This document shows positions 33,553-45,297 of a stretch of 64,000 nucleotides of DNA, piece by piece. The position numbers and the translations under genes are program-made. This DNA is from Aquilaria yunnanensis (taxonomy: Eukaryota; Streptophyta; Magnoliopsida; Malvales; Thymelaeaceae). Under the pieces are notes generated by a model, which was given only the letters and a program-made list of their open reading frames with translations, had not been told where the DNA came from and ran no database searches. Numbering within the stretch: position 1 is the first letter of the stretch; every line of letters begins with the position of its first letter. The stretch covers positions 43,122,501-43,186,500 of the forward strand of contig CM077593.1 of NCBI GenBank assembly GCA_039654915.1, read 5' to 3'.

Positions 33553-34391
33553 CTCCCTTCATCCCAAAAAGGATGAAACATTTTCCTTCTTAGGCTGTAC
33601 AAAAAAAGTTGAAACGTTTTCTTTTTCAGCAAATTTTAAACACCCAATTTACTATTACCTTACTTTAAACTTCCCTTTTAAAATGTTTTATTCGGTCAAA
33701 ATCTCTAACACAATATCCTCCAACTCCATAGACCCATGTAATCTCCTCCAACTCCACCAACCCATGCCTCAATCAAGCTAGATTTCACCATCCCATGCCT
33801 TGATCAAGGCCAATGCATACAAAACCTGGGATCGATGGCTCTAACTTCGTGTCTTGTCAAGCTCCACCTTTATCTGTTCTCAAACCCAGGCCTCTTATTC
33901 TTCTTGTTCTTCATTTGCCTCCACCATCCTAACTTTTCGGTGACAATTTGCTTCAGTCTGGTGCAATTGGATTTGCTCTTCAGATGGGTCAAATGACACC
34001 ATCCGAAAATCTATGACATGACATCGATTTGATGGCGAGGGCGAGGGTGATTAATGATTAGTGCAAGGATGAGAGTGATCAACGATTGGAACAAGGGTAA
34101 GGGTGATTGATGATTAGTGTGAGGGAGAGGGTGTGAGGGTGAAGGGCGATCGACAATTGGTACGAGGGTAAGGGCGAAATCGCTCGAAGGGAGATTCGTG
34201 AATAATTCGTGTACGGTGGCAAGCCAGTGGTGGGTCTGGATGGTGGCGGGCAAGCGGTGGGTCTGGACTTTGGTGGGTGAGTGTTAAGAAAAGGAAATGG
34301 GAGGGTTAAATTGTCCAAAAATGCAAAAGTCAGAGTTAGCCTAAATAAACATGTCTAGAGAAATGTTTCAAGTATTTCAGGACGGAGGGAG
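33553..34391. mobile_element. Mariner/Stowaway-like non-autonomous DNA transposon
   Basis: The inverted ends CTCCCTTCATCCCAAAAAGG and, at the other end read inward, CTCCCTCCGTCCTGAAATAC are followed by shared GAAACATTT. Both sides carry a TA duplication (33551-33552 and 34392-34393). The CTCCCTCCGTCC terminus is the classic plant Stowaway/mariner end. At 839 bp it is long for a Stowaway MITE, and its small ORFs do not resemble a transposase, so it needs a transposase supplied elsewhere. Confidence 0.85.
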
Positions 34392-35150
34392 TAACTCCCT
34401 TACCTTAATTTCTATACACAAGCAAGAAACAAGCAACCCTTCCTAAAAAACCAAAGTTCTATAAAATTCTTCCTAGTTTCAAGCAACCAAAGGCACAAAC
34501 GCATCATTACTAACTTCTAACCAAAACCCAAGCTCCCAATCAACTAATAAACAAGAATTCACCAAGAATACAAGTGTTAAATCACATAAAAAATAGGGGA
34601 TGGTGGAAAACATGGTTCCAAGCTCTAAAAGCATGAAATTCTTCTTAGAACAAGCTTCCTATACCTGATACTTCCCTAGTAGCTTCAAATTTCATCAAAA
34701 ACTCTTGGTTTTGGGCATGAATTGATGAAGAAATGGTAGAGAAAAGGATGAGCTTGGTTTTGGAGTGGAAATGGTAGCCATTTTGCACCTCTACCATGTT
34801 TTATATCCATTTTTAAAATCAAGCCTCCAAAGTTTACAAAACCCCCTACCTTAGGTAACCTTAGTCAAACTTGGTCAAATCTTGTTTATTTGAACTAAAC
34901 TTGGGTTAAAGATAAAATTTAAATTATAAAACTCATTTTTAACACTTGGGACTCACCCTGACTATTCAGGATGTAAAATTATCATTTTACCCCCAAACAT
35001 CATTCGGTGCCTTAACCTTCTCGGAACTTAGTGAGCTTTGCTAAAGTTATATATTCTTACTATGTGAACTTGAAATAAGGTTCCAAACTAAGTTTCAAAT
35101 ACATAACCTTCCTCAAATGAGCTTCCAGCTATGAGATCCATACCATCTAT

Positions 35151-35575
35151 ACTTTCATCCATGTAAATAGTCCATTTTGTGGACATCTCCTTACTAAATC
35201 CTTGAACCTTTCCCAAGCTTCATATAATGTTTGCGCATCCATCAGACTTAAAGTAGAAATATCATTATGGAACTTTATGGTCCTGGTAGAAGGAAAATAC
35301 TTTATTAAGAATTTCTTGACAAGCATGTTCCAAGTGGAAATAGAACCTCTTGAAAGTAAGTTCAACCATTGCTCAGTTCTTTCCCTTAAGGAAACTGGAA
35401 AAAAGCCTTAATCGAGTACTATCCTTACTAGTTCCATTAATTTTGCTGCAACTCAGAATGTGACTATTGCAACTTGATACCCCTTGAAGATAAAAGTTTC
35501 CTCAAGGTTCTTTCAATTTCCAAATCCGCTTCAACAACTTTCTTGAGATAGCTATGAGTCATACACCAAATTTTT
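35151..35575 (-). pseudogene. At-m gag N-terminal part
   Basis: On the minus strand the frame from about 35380 reads WLNLLSRGSISTWNMLVKKF, then LYEAWERFKDLVRRCPQNG, the Retrotrans_gag core of gypsy elements. Upstream of that, frames are broken by stops and short shifts. It ends at the gamma insertion with WMKV followed by TAG, where other elements have a Gln codon. Confidence 0.82.
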
Positions 35576-35754
35576 TGCAAGAAAAGAAAAAGAAATTAAT
35601 AAACTAGAAATGACTAAAAATTCTAAGAAAAAACACTGAAATAAAATAAAATGGCTAGATTAATAAAGATAATTTTTTAAATAGTAAACTCACCAAATGT
35701 TATTCAGCAATGACACAAAAAACTTGATGTGTTCGTAGTTCAAAACAAACCTTT
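35576..35754 (-). other. At-m leader, primer-binding-site remnant and LTR stub
   Basis: The minus strand near 35727-35700 reads GTTTTTTGTGTCATTGCTGAA, a degraded form of the Athila primer-binding region (TTTTTGGCGCCGTTGCC type). Only the last 28 or so bases of the 5' LTR remain (35727-35754) before LTR O. The intervening leader has no gene. Confidence 0.5.
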
Positions 35755-36455
35755 CGATAGCCAAAGGCTATCACCCACTCGACCAGCGAACAAGTGGACT
35801 CGACACTACCCTTGGAAGTAAACGTGACCAACCTTGGAAAAGGTCTTGACACCATCTTCAGGTAATAACCTGACCAACCCTGGAAAAGTAGGTCTATCAC
35901 CCTTGGTAGGAGAAATGTTTCCCGCGCATGACTTATACCTTTGGTAGGCTTCCCCAGCCACCTTTGAAAAGGTACTCTATTTTTGAAGGGGTTCATTAGC
36001 TCTTAAAGAGCTAGAGGGAAGACGACAAACACACAGCTCTGAGGGACAACTGACGGGAACCTCGCACATGCCCATACCATCTGAGCATAACCACATATGG
36101 ATAGCTGGACATACCTTTCCCTAAGGTATGGACTGAATCTGGTTGATCACATGTCCTAATCTGCTTAACTCAAGTAAAACAGCCTTCTCCTGCAAGCCTT
36201 TTATAAATACGTAGAAGGCTCCCAGGTAATAGACATGAGAGACCTCTTTATACTTTTCTACTATCAGTAATCTCTCCCTCATACACAAACTTCGGCATCA
36301 AAGATCCTTTCCCCGAAAAACACTCTAAAGAGCTCTTAACCCTTGTTCTTTCAGTGTTGCAAATACCATTCAGGCAAAGTCTTATCGGAGACCAAGCATG
36401 TTCTACATTGGAGATGTCTTAGAGCATCATTTGGTCTCATTTGTGGTAAACCCTC
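35755..36455 (+). repeat. Tat-type LTR O with primer-binding-site remnant
   Basis: A diverged relative of the N LTR. It starts CGATAGCCAAAGGCTATC (TG mutated to CG), has a TATA stretch near 36201 (TTTTATAAATACG) and ends AGAGCATCA at 36429. It is followed by TTTGGTCTCATTTGTGG, which aligns with the PBS of M and N. Element N inserted at 36456, so any internal part of O lies beyond N. It is older than N. Confidence 0.65.
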
Positions 36456-37331
36456 TGATAGCCAAAGGGTTATTGCCTTTGGAGATTTCCCAAATTGGCT
36501 TGGTGAGTACCACCCTCAGGGAACGGACGTGACCAACCTCAGGAAAAAGGGAAGCCCCTACCATCCTCAGGGTAAACACCACCCTACAACTGAAGGGCCA
36601 ATGCCCCTAAGATCTGATCACCTAGGCAAAGACCACCTTCGGTCAAGACCTAGCCCCAACCTCAGCTACTCTTGGTAAGTGATTGGACCGACCTTGAAAA
36701 GGGCATGCACAACCACCCTCGGATGGGCGAGCCCACCAACTTTGGAAGTATATATCCCCATCCTCGGCAAGCTAGAACATCTCCTAAAGGTGCCCCATTC
36801 TGCCGAAGGGTCTCACCTAACAACACTCAGTGGTAATGTCAGGCCGAAGGAGACCTCCTGCCCTGAAGGAGTTCCATATTCTGAAAGGTTCTAGCTTCCC
36901 GAAGAGGTCTTGTGGAAACATGACAAAAATGGTTAAGGAGCCTTTGACACAGAGACCTTGCACACGCCCCTGACCTCTGGCCAGAATGGCCTACGGCCAG
37001 TTGGAGATGCCTATCTCCGAAGGTACGGACCACATCCGACCGAACATGTGTCATGATCTGAGCGGGCTGTGTCAAACAAACTCCTCCCTACGCCCTCTTA
37101 TAAATACTTGGGAATGACCTTGGTAAGAGAGAGAACCCTCTCTACTATTTTACTCTCCACTCTCTGCTCCTTACTTCCCAAATACTGACTTGGGCGTCGG
37201 AGGCTCCTCCCCTGGAAACACATTCTGGGGAGCTCTTAACCCTTGTTCTTCTGAGTGTTTCAGGCACCCTCTTACTTGAAGTCTCTACTTCAGGCCAACA
37301 TGTCAAATAACGAGGATGCCACTGGGCATCA
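36456..37331 (+). repeat. Element N 5' LTR
   Basis: An 876-bp LTR from TGATAGCCAAAGGG to CTGGGCATCA. TATA (CTTATAAATACTTGG) lies near 37099. A count by eye over the first 400 bp gives about 9% difference from the 3' LTR. The gag ATG at 37300 lies inside the LTR. Confidence 0.85.
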
Positions 37332-37392
37332 TTTTGCACCGTATGTGGGAACTCCCTTTTAGGTCACCATTGTTGAGACCCGGCGTTCTAAG
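37300..37392 (+). pseudogene. Element N gag, first segment
   Basis: Translation from ATG 37300 gives MSNNEDATGHHFAPYVGTPF, reads through the primer-binding site, meets a TAG at 37360 and continues VTIVETRRSK to the F1 insertion. It aligns with M gag, which begins MSYSKDADGHHLAPSVG. It resumes at 38814 and then at 61393 after element T. Confidence 0.78.
37334..37350 (+). other. Element N primer-binding site
   Basis: TTGCACCGTATGTGGGA begins 2 bp after the LTR end and corresponds to TGGCACCGTCTGTGGGA in M and many plant gypsy elements, with two substitutions. It would pair with the 3' end of a tRNA primer. Confidence 0.65.
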
Positions 37393-38808
37393 TGTTAGTG
37401 TTGTGCCCAAAAAGCCAATCATGAGATGATTGTATTTTTGCAAATTGAGTCATGATATTTTATTGAGGCATTAATCCAGCAATTTTGTTTGTTGTTTTGT
37501 TTCTGCGTAACGTAATAAACATAATTGTAACCCTAGAATAATGATATTCTTAAACGTCCCTAGTCTAGTATTATTGTGGAGCGGGTTGCAATAATACATA
37601 ATGACTAGCATATGTGGAGACTAATATGAGATATGTAGTCTACATATGGGTACAAGTTGGAGAACTTGTGTACTGGACCGACCCACCATGAGAACACTTC
37701 ATGGATCGTTATATGAGTGTCATAAGTGATTCTCATAGTGATCATGGTATATGTAGTCCTTCGACCTAAGATCATCAAGGTTCCCTACATGTGAGTCACA
37801 TACTTTGATACTTTCCTTTGTTGCTCGTAACTGAGTGAACTTGAAGGAGGTCATTGGGTATGTCACATATCATGCGGAGGGATTTGTATGATCAAGATGG
37901 GATTTGTCCCTCCTATGTAACGGGAGTGATATCTTTGGGCCCCTTGATAGAGTGAGACTTAGAAAATGCATGGCCATGCTCCGATGAGTTGATATATGAT
38001 ATCAATGTCATCAGTTTAAGTTAGTCTACTCGGTAATCAAGAAACCAAAGATTGGGCTATACGAGAGTGACACATTCCATGTCTCGTGCTTAGTCTTGAT
38101 ATCTTGGACAAAGGGACAATGGCATATATCGGTGATGATCATAAAGGTTTAGTCGATTCACCGACAATCTTGTCACTTGGGTAGCAATGATGTGTTGCTA
38201 GACACCGCTCATTGCTTATGATCATAAATGTGATTTATGATCATTGCCAACATGGCAAGAGCCTATTGGGTCGCACACGTAGAGCTATTTGGATCATTAG
38301 AGTGCATGGGCTAATTATTTGGGTTATGGTTTCACTTTAATTTCGTATTAATAATGGGCCAAGGAGTTGAGCCATTATTAAGCCCGAAATTAAATCCTAA
38401 TTGGATTAGGGTTTTGAAACCCATTAGGCCTGGAAGTTGAGTCTCACTATAAATACAACTTTTAAGTGAGAAATTCGAAGGTCTCCTTGCCCTAGCCTCC
38501 CAAAAGGACAGCCGCACTCTTCTCTTGCAATTCCTTGGAGGACGCAAGCTAGCACTGCGAGCGCAAGAGAAACGCATCTGCCGGGACGTGGTGGAAGAGT
38601 AGTGATCCCGAGAGGCTCGTGTGGATACCATAGAGAGCCTGAACACGTCAACTATTCAGGTTTTGTGATTCGACTCTACAGTTGAGTGAGAGATCTCAAC
38701 CGAAAATTAGGTATGAAATTTTCGAACACCCGGTTTACCCCGTTTCACTTGGATCCTGAAGGGTTTCGGTTAAATTCCGCTGCGCTGTTTGGCTCCCGAA
38801 ACCCAACA
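37393..38808 (+). repeat. F1 solo LTR, copy 4 (TSD CTAAG)
   Basis: A 1416-bp F1 unit with CTAAG at 37388-37392 and 38809-38813. It is inserted in the N gag between the codons for TRRSK and DKG. TATA near 38452. Confidence 0.94.
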
Positions 38809-38813
38809 CTAAG

Positions 38814-38890
38814 GACAAGGGAGTCCTGAAGTCCCAGCCCGCGCTTGAAGCTCCAACAATGACTGAACCACTTGCAGTAGAGACTTCTTT
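38814..38890 (+). pseudogene. Element N gag, second segment
   Basis: A short gag segment (KSQPALEAPTMTEPLAVETS) between the F1 copy and element T. It continues at 61393 with LPEDECPLTVMMSF, which parallels LPEDKRPLTITMSF of M. Confidence 0.75.
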
Positions 38891-40892
38891 TGTTAGGACC
38901 ATCCCCCAGTACTTGGACTAAGCCAAAAAATGTAAAAAATATGCAATGAAAACATGAAGGACTTGAATGGAAATACGAGTAGTGATACAAGTGCAAAATC
39001 AAGAAGTTTCAGGTTCGAAATGCACATAAAAAAGGGTGAGGTGATTAATGATGAGAAACAAAACTTAAGGGCCTTGTTGTACTCTTAACGGAGTGCTTAT
39101 GGTGAAACCATGGAGTACTAATGGGCTATGTGCACCATGTAAAATTCATGAGGCCGAGAAAGGGCATTGGACCATTTTTAAGGCCATGTGGCCTACCGCC
39201 AGTAATGCATGCTTCCATTACCAATTAAGCAACCATTTTCGGTCAAAGAAGGCTTTAGTTTTTGGGTTAGCCGAATGTGTGGTGTTCTTGGTGAGTTCAA
39301 GCCAAATCCTTGCCAAATTGTTGATGAATTGAAGCTTGGAAGAGAAATCAGGCTTGGATTCCTCATTTTTGGCACTTGGTGACATCACCATTGAAGTTAC
39401 AAGCTTGGTCTTGGATGATGAAGCACAAACCGAGAACTCAAGCTTGGATTTTGAGGTAGGGTTTCATGTTTTACTTGAATTCTTGGTACTTTTCCATGAT
39501 CAAGTAATTATGGTAACTAAGTGATGGTCAGAATATGCTATATGGTCTCAGTTGCTTGATGGGCATATTGAGGAGGTTTTGGACTTGTGCTCTTTGGCTA
39601 GCTAGTCAAGTTAATGGCATGTGTTAGAATTCCTAGTGAGTGAGGCCAACTTGCTATTGAATTCGGAGGTCTAGTGGAATGGGAGTGAAACTATGAAGTT
39701 TGGTGTGCAAGAATGCACATGAACACATGCTAGTGGTTTCGGCCAAATGTAGCATTGTATATGCATTGTATATCTTGTATCATGGTGTTTTCATGTCTTT
39801 CTTGTAGGACAAGTTAGCTTTGAGGAGGTTAAGTCTCGGACTTACCTAAATAGAGTCAATTATGTGTCGGTTTGAATTGTGAACCCTACTGAGTATTAGT
39901 ACTCATGCCCATATTGTTTGTGTTTCAGGCAAGGATATAGAGCTTGAGTGATTTGTGTTTGAGTGGGTTGCTTGTGTACTAGTTGTACATTTGTGCTCAA
40001 GGTATGTGCCAACTTGTACTTGGCTTGAAATTGTGTGTTACAAGTCTTATAGTTCTTGGCCGAAACTTATGCTTATGTTTTGTAGGCTTGAGTAGTTTGT
40101 GGGACATGTCTAGGTGTAGGATGGATGTGTGGACCATGGCTTTGATTGTTGTGTTCACTTTCAAGACCATGAATATGATCATTGGGCTTGTACTTCAATG
40201 TGTGCTCCTATATTGCACCCTTAGGTATCTTCTTGGGGAGTAAGGAAGACTTGGCTTGTAAAACTTAACCTTGGCTAGATTTTGGACTTGTAGCATCCTT
40301 GGTATGTTTCCAAGCTAGTGCTGCTTGTACTTAGGCTATGTTGTGTATATAAGTAGCCTCGATTATACATGGTTTTGTATGTACATATGTTGGATGCTTA
40401 TGTGCCAAGTTATGCTAAGTTTATGAGCTCATGGTTATGTTTCATGTAATGAACCTCTTGAGTTTCCTTGTTTGGCCGAATATACATATGCATGGAAACC
40501 TTGATTTTCAAAACTACAAAGAAGTGGGCTTCTTGGTTGTCTTTCATAAAAGTAGCACACTTGTTAAGCACACATCCTAAACACTTAATAAATTAAGTGT
40601 ATGCCTTGCTTGTGTTGCAAGTTATCTTTTACAGCCTTGCCTTGTGATGCAAGTTAGTGGTTTGGGCCTTGCCTTAAGCTGCAAGTAACTATTTTAATTC
40701 TCTCATAAGCCTTCTGGGGCACCTCCCAGGCCCTCAGCTTAAGAAAATAAGACTTAAAACTACCAAACAGAAAGTTGGCCGAAATTAAAGTAGTTAACAA
40801 CACTTAGAAACTCAATTGTCTAATAACTTTCTAGGTGGTTTTGGTGAGTGGCATTGAGTGTGCACAGGTTGGGGCCTGTGTGGGGTGTGACA
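38891..40892 (+). repeat. Element T 5' LTR
   Basis: A 2002-bp LTR from TGTTAGGACCATCC to GTGTGGGGTGTGACA. Relative to the 3' LTR it lacks about 85 bp around 39740, where the 3' copy has a GT microsatellite, and has an extra 30 bp or so near 39380. By eye about 18 of 285 bases differ between the copies in one aligned stretch. Confidence 0.92.
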
Positions 40893-40901
40893 GGATTTGT
40901 T

Positions 40902-40913
40902 TGGTATTAGAGC
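40902..40913 (+). other. Element T primer-binding site
   Basis: TGGTATTAGAGC, 9 bp after the LTR end, differs by one C-to-T change from TGGTATCAGAGC, the complement of the 3' end of plant initiator tRNA-Met used by this lineage. Confidence 0.85.
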
Positions 40914-41028
40914 TTAAGGTTTATAGCTTCTGATTTAGTGGAGAGTTAGCCTAGAGTTGTTCCCACATAGGATTATATAAGACTTGTATTTATTGAGCAT
41001 ACATGAATATCTGCATTTAAAGTGCAGG

Positions 41029-42650
41029 ATGAGAACAAGAGGTAGGGAAAGAGAATCCGTGGCACAGGTAGAGGACGTAGCAGCTCATCCTAGAGATGGT
41101 ATGCATATAGAGGTGCCTGAGAGGCAGGCAGAGGCCAATGAGCCTAGTTTGGCCGAAGAGCCAAATGCCAAGTTGCAAGTACCTGGACCTAGCAGAGGAA
41201 GACAAGATAGGATGGAATTAGTGATGGAAACACTGCAGGCAACTGTGGCTCAGCTTGTAGTAGGATTGCAAGCCTTGGCTAGAGGCCAAGTTCAATCACA
41301 GGAGAACCCAGAACATGTAGGAGCAGGGGAGAACTTTGAGGCCGAGGGCAGAAGAAGGAGGAGAAGGCCTGGCAAAGAGCCAATAAATTATGACCAGTCT
41401 AGCAAGAATGTGGGCAATTAGGAAGAAGATGAAGGTGATGAGGAGAGAAGACATCCCAGGGCCAAAAGAATAAGGTCAGAAGCTAGACAGGAGCCCAGGA
41501 CTGAGGAAGATGAGGAGAAGAGTCCATACATAAAAGAGCTAGATGCTTATATATATAACAGGAGGACTGAGCCTCCTACTGAGACCATAGCTAGAGGAAG
41601 GACATCCAGGAATAGAACCAGAAACACAGAAGTTAGAGAAGAGAGGTCTAGAAGGGGTGGGCTAAAGGAGGGCCAGCTGGAAAGGTTCCTGGCACTAAAA
41701 CCTCCAGTGTTTAAGGGTGGATGTGACCCAGATGAAGTTGAGTTCTAGGTATATCAAGTGGAGAGAATTTTTGAAAGGATGGATGTGTCATCTACTCAAA
41801 AGGTACTTTTAGCTACCTTCAAGCTAAAAGGAAATGCAGAGTTATGGTGGAGAGTAGTACAGAGGACATACCAAGAGAGAAACCAGAGGAGACCACCACC
41901 CAGGAGAAGGTCTATGAGGTGGGCAGACTTTCTTTAGGTCTTCCACCAGCAGTATGTTAGTGAAGCCTAGAAGAACCAGAAACAAGTAGAATCTGATCAG
42001 CTGGAGCAGGAGGACCTCAGTGTCCTAGAGTATGAACAAAGGTTCAATAGTTTAATCAGATATGGTCCACAATATGATGGACAGGAGGAGCTAAATACCA
42101 AGAGGTTTTTGAGAGGCTTGAGGCCTGAATTGAGACAAATTCTCATAGTAGTAGGAGCCAGAGACTACTACTCTGTGATGCAGAGTGCTATTGCATTGGA
42201 GTAGGAGTTTAAAGAACAGACCAGGAGTGGACTTGGAAGTGGAAGTGGAAGTGGACCCCAGAAGGGGCAATCATGAAAGAGGCCGAGAAAAGAGGTAGAA
42301 CTAAGTGGAGGTAGGAAAGGGAGTAAAAAAAAAAAGGACCACATCAGTATGGTCCTTAGTGCCACACTTGTGGGAAGTTCCATGGCAATAAGCCATGTTT
42401 CAAAACTTCTGCTGAGTGTCACAAGTGTGGAGCACCAGACCATTGGGTCAGAGACTGCCCAAGAAGGGGAGATGATAGGAAAATGCTGGGAAGGTTCAAT
42501 CCTAGAGGATAAGAAGGGTAGATACCTATTCCTCAAATGAGGACCAATGTGCCCAATTCAGGAGGGAGACAGGCATAGAGGGCACCTCAGGACCAGAAAA
42601 GGGCCAATGTACCCTCTGGTAGGGTATTTCAGCTGGATACTTCCAGAAAG
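41029..42650 (+). pseudogene. Element T gag
   Basis: Gag starts at ATG 41029 (MRTRGRERESVAQ). A charged N-terminal region with Arg/Glu-rich runs is followed by the capsid core (LERFLALKPPVFKGG near 41678, YEQRFNSLIRYGPQYDG near 42029). Two zinc knuckles then follow, C-x2-C type, at about 42360-42401 and 42418-42462 (CHKCGAPDHWVRDC). Stops at about 41419, 41746, 41935, 41968, 42202 and 42274 sit where CAG, TGG or CGA is expected. An A-run near 42327 probably carries a frame slip. Confidence 0.88.
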
Positions 42651-43678
42651 GTGCAGGGAGCACCAAAGGCCAAGAATGTAGGCAGAGAAACTTGTCAACA
42701 GAGGACTAGCAGGAGGGCCCTAAAAGGTACCATTTACCTTAATGGCCATTTAGTATCTGCATTGTTTGATACTAGAGCTTCATTGTCTATGATTTCTAAT
42801 AGCTTGGTTAAGGCCATGAATCTAGAAGTAAAATATATGACCAATATGTATTTGGTTAAAACTACTGGTAATGAAGTTCTATTCACATATCATATAGTTG
42901 AAAATTGTGAAATCCAGATAGACAAGCTGAAACTGAGAGCGGACTTGATAGTACTGGATACATATGATTATGATGTGATTCTAGGCATGAACTGGCTAGG
43001 AGAGAACAAATTAATCATTGATTGTCATGCTAGACAATTGATAATGCCTAGTTGTACACCATATGACTTAGATAAGTCATTAGAGTTAGCTATGGATTAT
43101 CAACTTGAAGTGTTGAGACTAGTTACTCTAGATGAGAGACATGAATGCCTGGAACTTAATGGCCAGGAAGCAGCTACTGAACTTAGGCAAATACCTATAG
43201 TTCAGGATTTTCCAGAGGTTTTTCCTATAGACCTACCTGGATTGGCACCTTTGAGGGAAGTGGAGTTTGAAATTAAACTGGTACCAAGAGCAGCACCAGT
43301 GTCTACTGCTCCATATAGGATGGCACTACCTGAAATGGTAGAACTGAGGAAACAATTAGATGAATTACTTGAGAAAGGGTTCATCAGACCCAGTGTGTCT
43401 CCTTAGGGAGCACCTGTGTTGTTTGTAAAGAAGAAAGATGGAACCCTCAAACTCTGTATTGATTACAGAAAATTAAGTGCATTAACCATAAAAAACAAGT
43501 ATCCCCTCCCAAGAATAGAAGATCTATTTGATCAGTTGAAAGGAGCAAGGGTGTTTTCTAAAATAGATCTAAGGTCTGGATATTTCCAGTTAAGAGTTAA
43601 GGAGGAGGACATACCTAAGATTGCTTTCAGGACTAGGTATGGACACTTTGAGTACACAGTAATGCCATTTGGGCTTAT
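42651..43678 (+). pseudogene. Element T protease and N-terminal half of reverse transcriptase
   Basis: The open frame to 43405 holds the protease, with the catalytic site reading LFDTRAS (DTGAS expected; a G-to-A change alters the Gly), then YDVILGMNWL. The RT begins with a linker (PIVQDFPEVFPIDLPGL near 43193). A TAG at 43405, a TGG-type site, is followed by [18 protein letters not shown] and the [13 protein letters not shown] motif. The RT is cut at VMPFGL by element M (43679) and resumes at 55453. Confidence 0.92.
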
Positions 43679-44549
43679 TGATGCCCATCGGCATCTTCGC
43701 TGTATGACATGGTGAGACTGGGAGGGACTTCCGGTGAGGGAGGAACGCCTGAAGGAGAGACTTCCTAGAGGAGATTGCCTGAAACACTCAAAGAATAAAG
43801 GTTAGGAGGTCCCTAGAGTATTTTTCTGGGGAGGAGCCTCCGACGCCCAAGTCAGTATTTTGAGAGACGGGAAGTAGTAAGAATATGAAATGTATCATTC
43901 CTCCCCCGTCCCCCTTACTGAGGCCATTTCCTTAATATATATAGGAGGGTGTAATGTAGATGCCTACTTGACGTGCCCCGCTCAGATTATGGCACGTGTT
44001 CGGTCGAATGTAATCCATACCTTTGGGCATGGGGGCCTCTAGCCGGCTACGGGCCGTTCTGGCCAGAGATCTAGGCCGGGGTAGGTTTGCATGACAGGAC
44101 GTGTGCGGCGGCGGCGTGGCAGCGTGTTATGTATGAGGGCGGCATGTCAGAGGCTCCTTAATTGTTTCTGCCGTACTCTTGAGATCCCTTCGGTAGAAAA
44201 GAGCTCTTCAGAATTGGAGGGCTTTTTTTTGAGATCGTTTCAGTAATCCAGGAGTCCCCTCATCACGGATGCTCCCCTTCGGGGCCGTTCTCTCTTGCCG
44301 AAGGTGCTGAGTCTTTCTCTTCCGAAGCCGGTTCAGTCACCTTGCCGAGGATGACGATACACCGTATTCCCGAGGTCAGTATTGTCATTCCCAGGGGTGA
44401 TGATGGATCACCGAGGTCAGATGTTCAAGGTGTCAGACCCCCTTTTTCCGAGGTTGGTGCTCGCATTCCTTGTGGGTGATGCTCGACTTTCTGAGGGTGG
44501 TGCTTTGCCCGAGCTTATGGGTTTAAAGGGCGTAGCACTTCGGGTATCA
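43679..44549 (-). repeat. Element M 3' LTR
   Basis: 871 bp; on the plus strand it reads TGATGCCCATCGG to CGGGTATCA. The purine tract GTGGGGGGCATG on the minus strand (44550-44561) directly abuts it. By eye about 35 of 440 bases differ from the 5' LTR. Confidence 0.92.
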
Positions 44550-45000
44550 CATGCCCCCCACTCAAAAAGTTGAAATGGAGACTTCGACTTGTAGAATCTC
44601 TGGGTGCACCTTACAGGTACTCAGAGTGGGACATCGTATAAGGGGACACTTCGCCACCCGAAGGCATGCCTCCCTAGCCGAGGTGTCATTACTTGCCTTC
44701 TAGTTAGTTCCTTGGTGTTCTTGAGGTGTGCGCTCTCTTTATTTTTACTTTTTCTATTACAGGTTAGTTGACCGTCATGTCTTGTAAGTAGGAGCGTCAG
44801 TTTGGATAGGCGTGCCTGGGTTTTTGTGGTGTCAGAAAGCATGTCCTCGTTTCACGTGTTGGAAGACATGTGGCGCACGGTGATTGGGGGTAGTCACGTC
44901 GGTCGCACCAGCCCCATCTTTTCACCTTAGAGGGGTAATTATTGCGACGATTCCCCTTCACAAAGTAGTTATGACGATGATTTGGTCACCCTTCTTCGGT

Positions 45001-45008
45001 CTATATAA
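45001..45008 (+). promoter_or_regulatory. TATA box of the antisense gene in element M
   Basis: CTATATAAACCTTCC lies 290 bp before the antisense ATG. The same box, CTATATAAACCCTTCC, lies at the matching place in element N on its minus strand (62846-62854). Conservation in two diverged elements supports a real internal promoter. Confidence 0.65.
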
Positions 45009-45297
45009 ACCTTCCTTCCCCTTATGGACCTCATTTGCTTTCTTTTGCCTCTGTCTTGTTCTCATCTGTTTTCGAGCTCTTCTTTCTCTTTTGCGGCGGT
45101 GCAAGCGACATAGTGATTTTCGGCAACCATTTACGACTGCGTCTTCTAATCCCGACTTCAGCAAATGTTTTGGTGGGTTTCCCTTCCAGAGGTCCTTTGG
45201 TCTCTTCGGTTTCTATTTTTTCTAGTCCCCGAAGCTTTTGTCTTTTTTCCCGAAGTCCCTTGACTCTCTTTTTTGAAGTCATTTTCTTTTGCCGAAC

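Larger units (their letters stand above)
31884..35145 (-). repeat. Solo LTR gamma (TSD TCTAT), carrying a DNA transposon
   Basis: On the minus strand it runs from TGGTATGGATCTC to GGCCATGTCA, flanked by TCTAT at 31879-31883 and 35146-35150. Removing it restores the gag reading WMKV(stop)TFYNG across the junction. It is about 2.42 kb without the DNA transposon at 33553-34391. It matches alpha in its first 600 bp of U3 and in the palindrome cluster. Confidence 0.88.
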
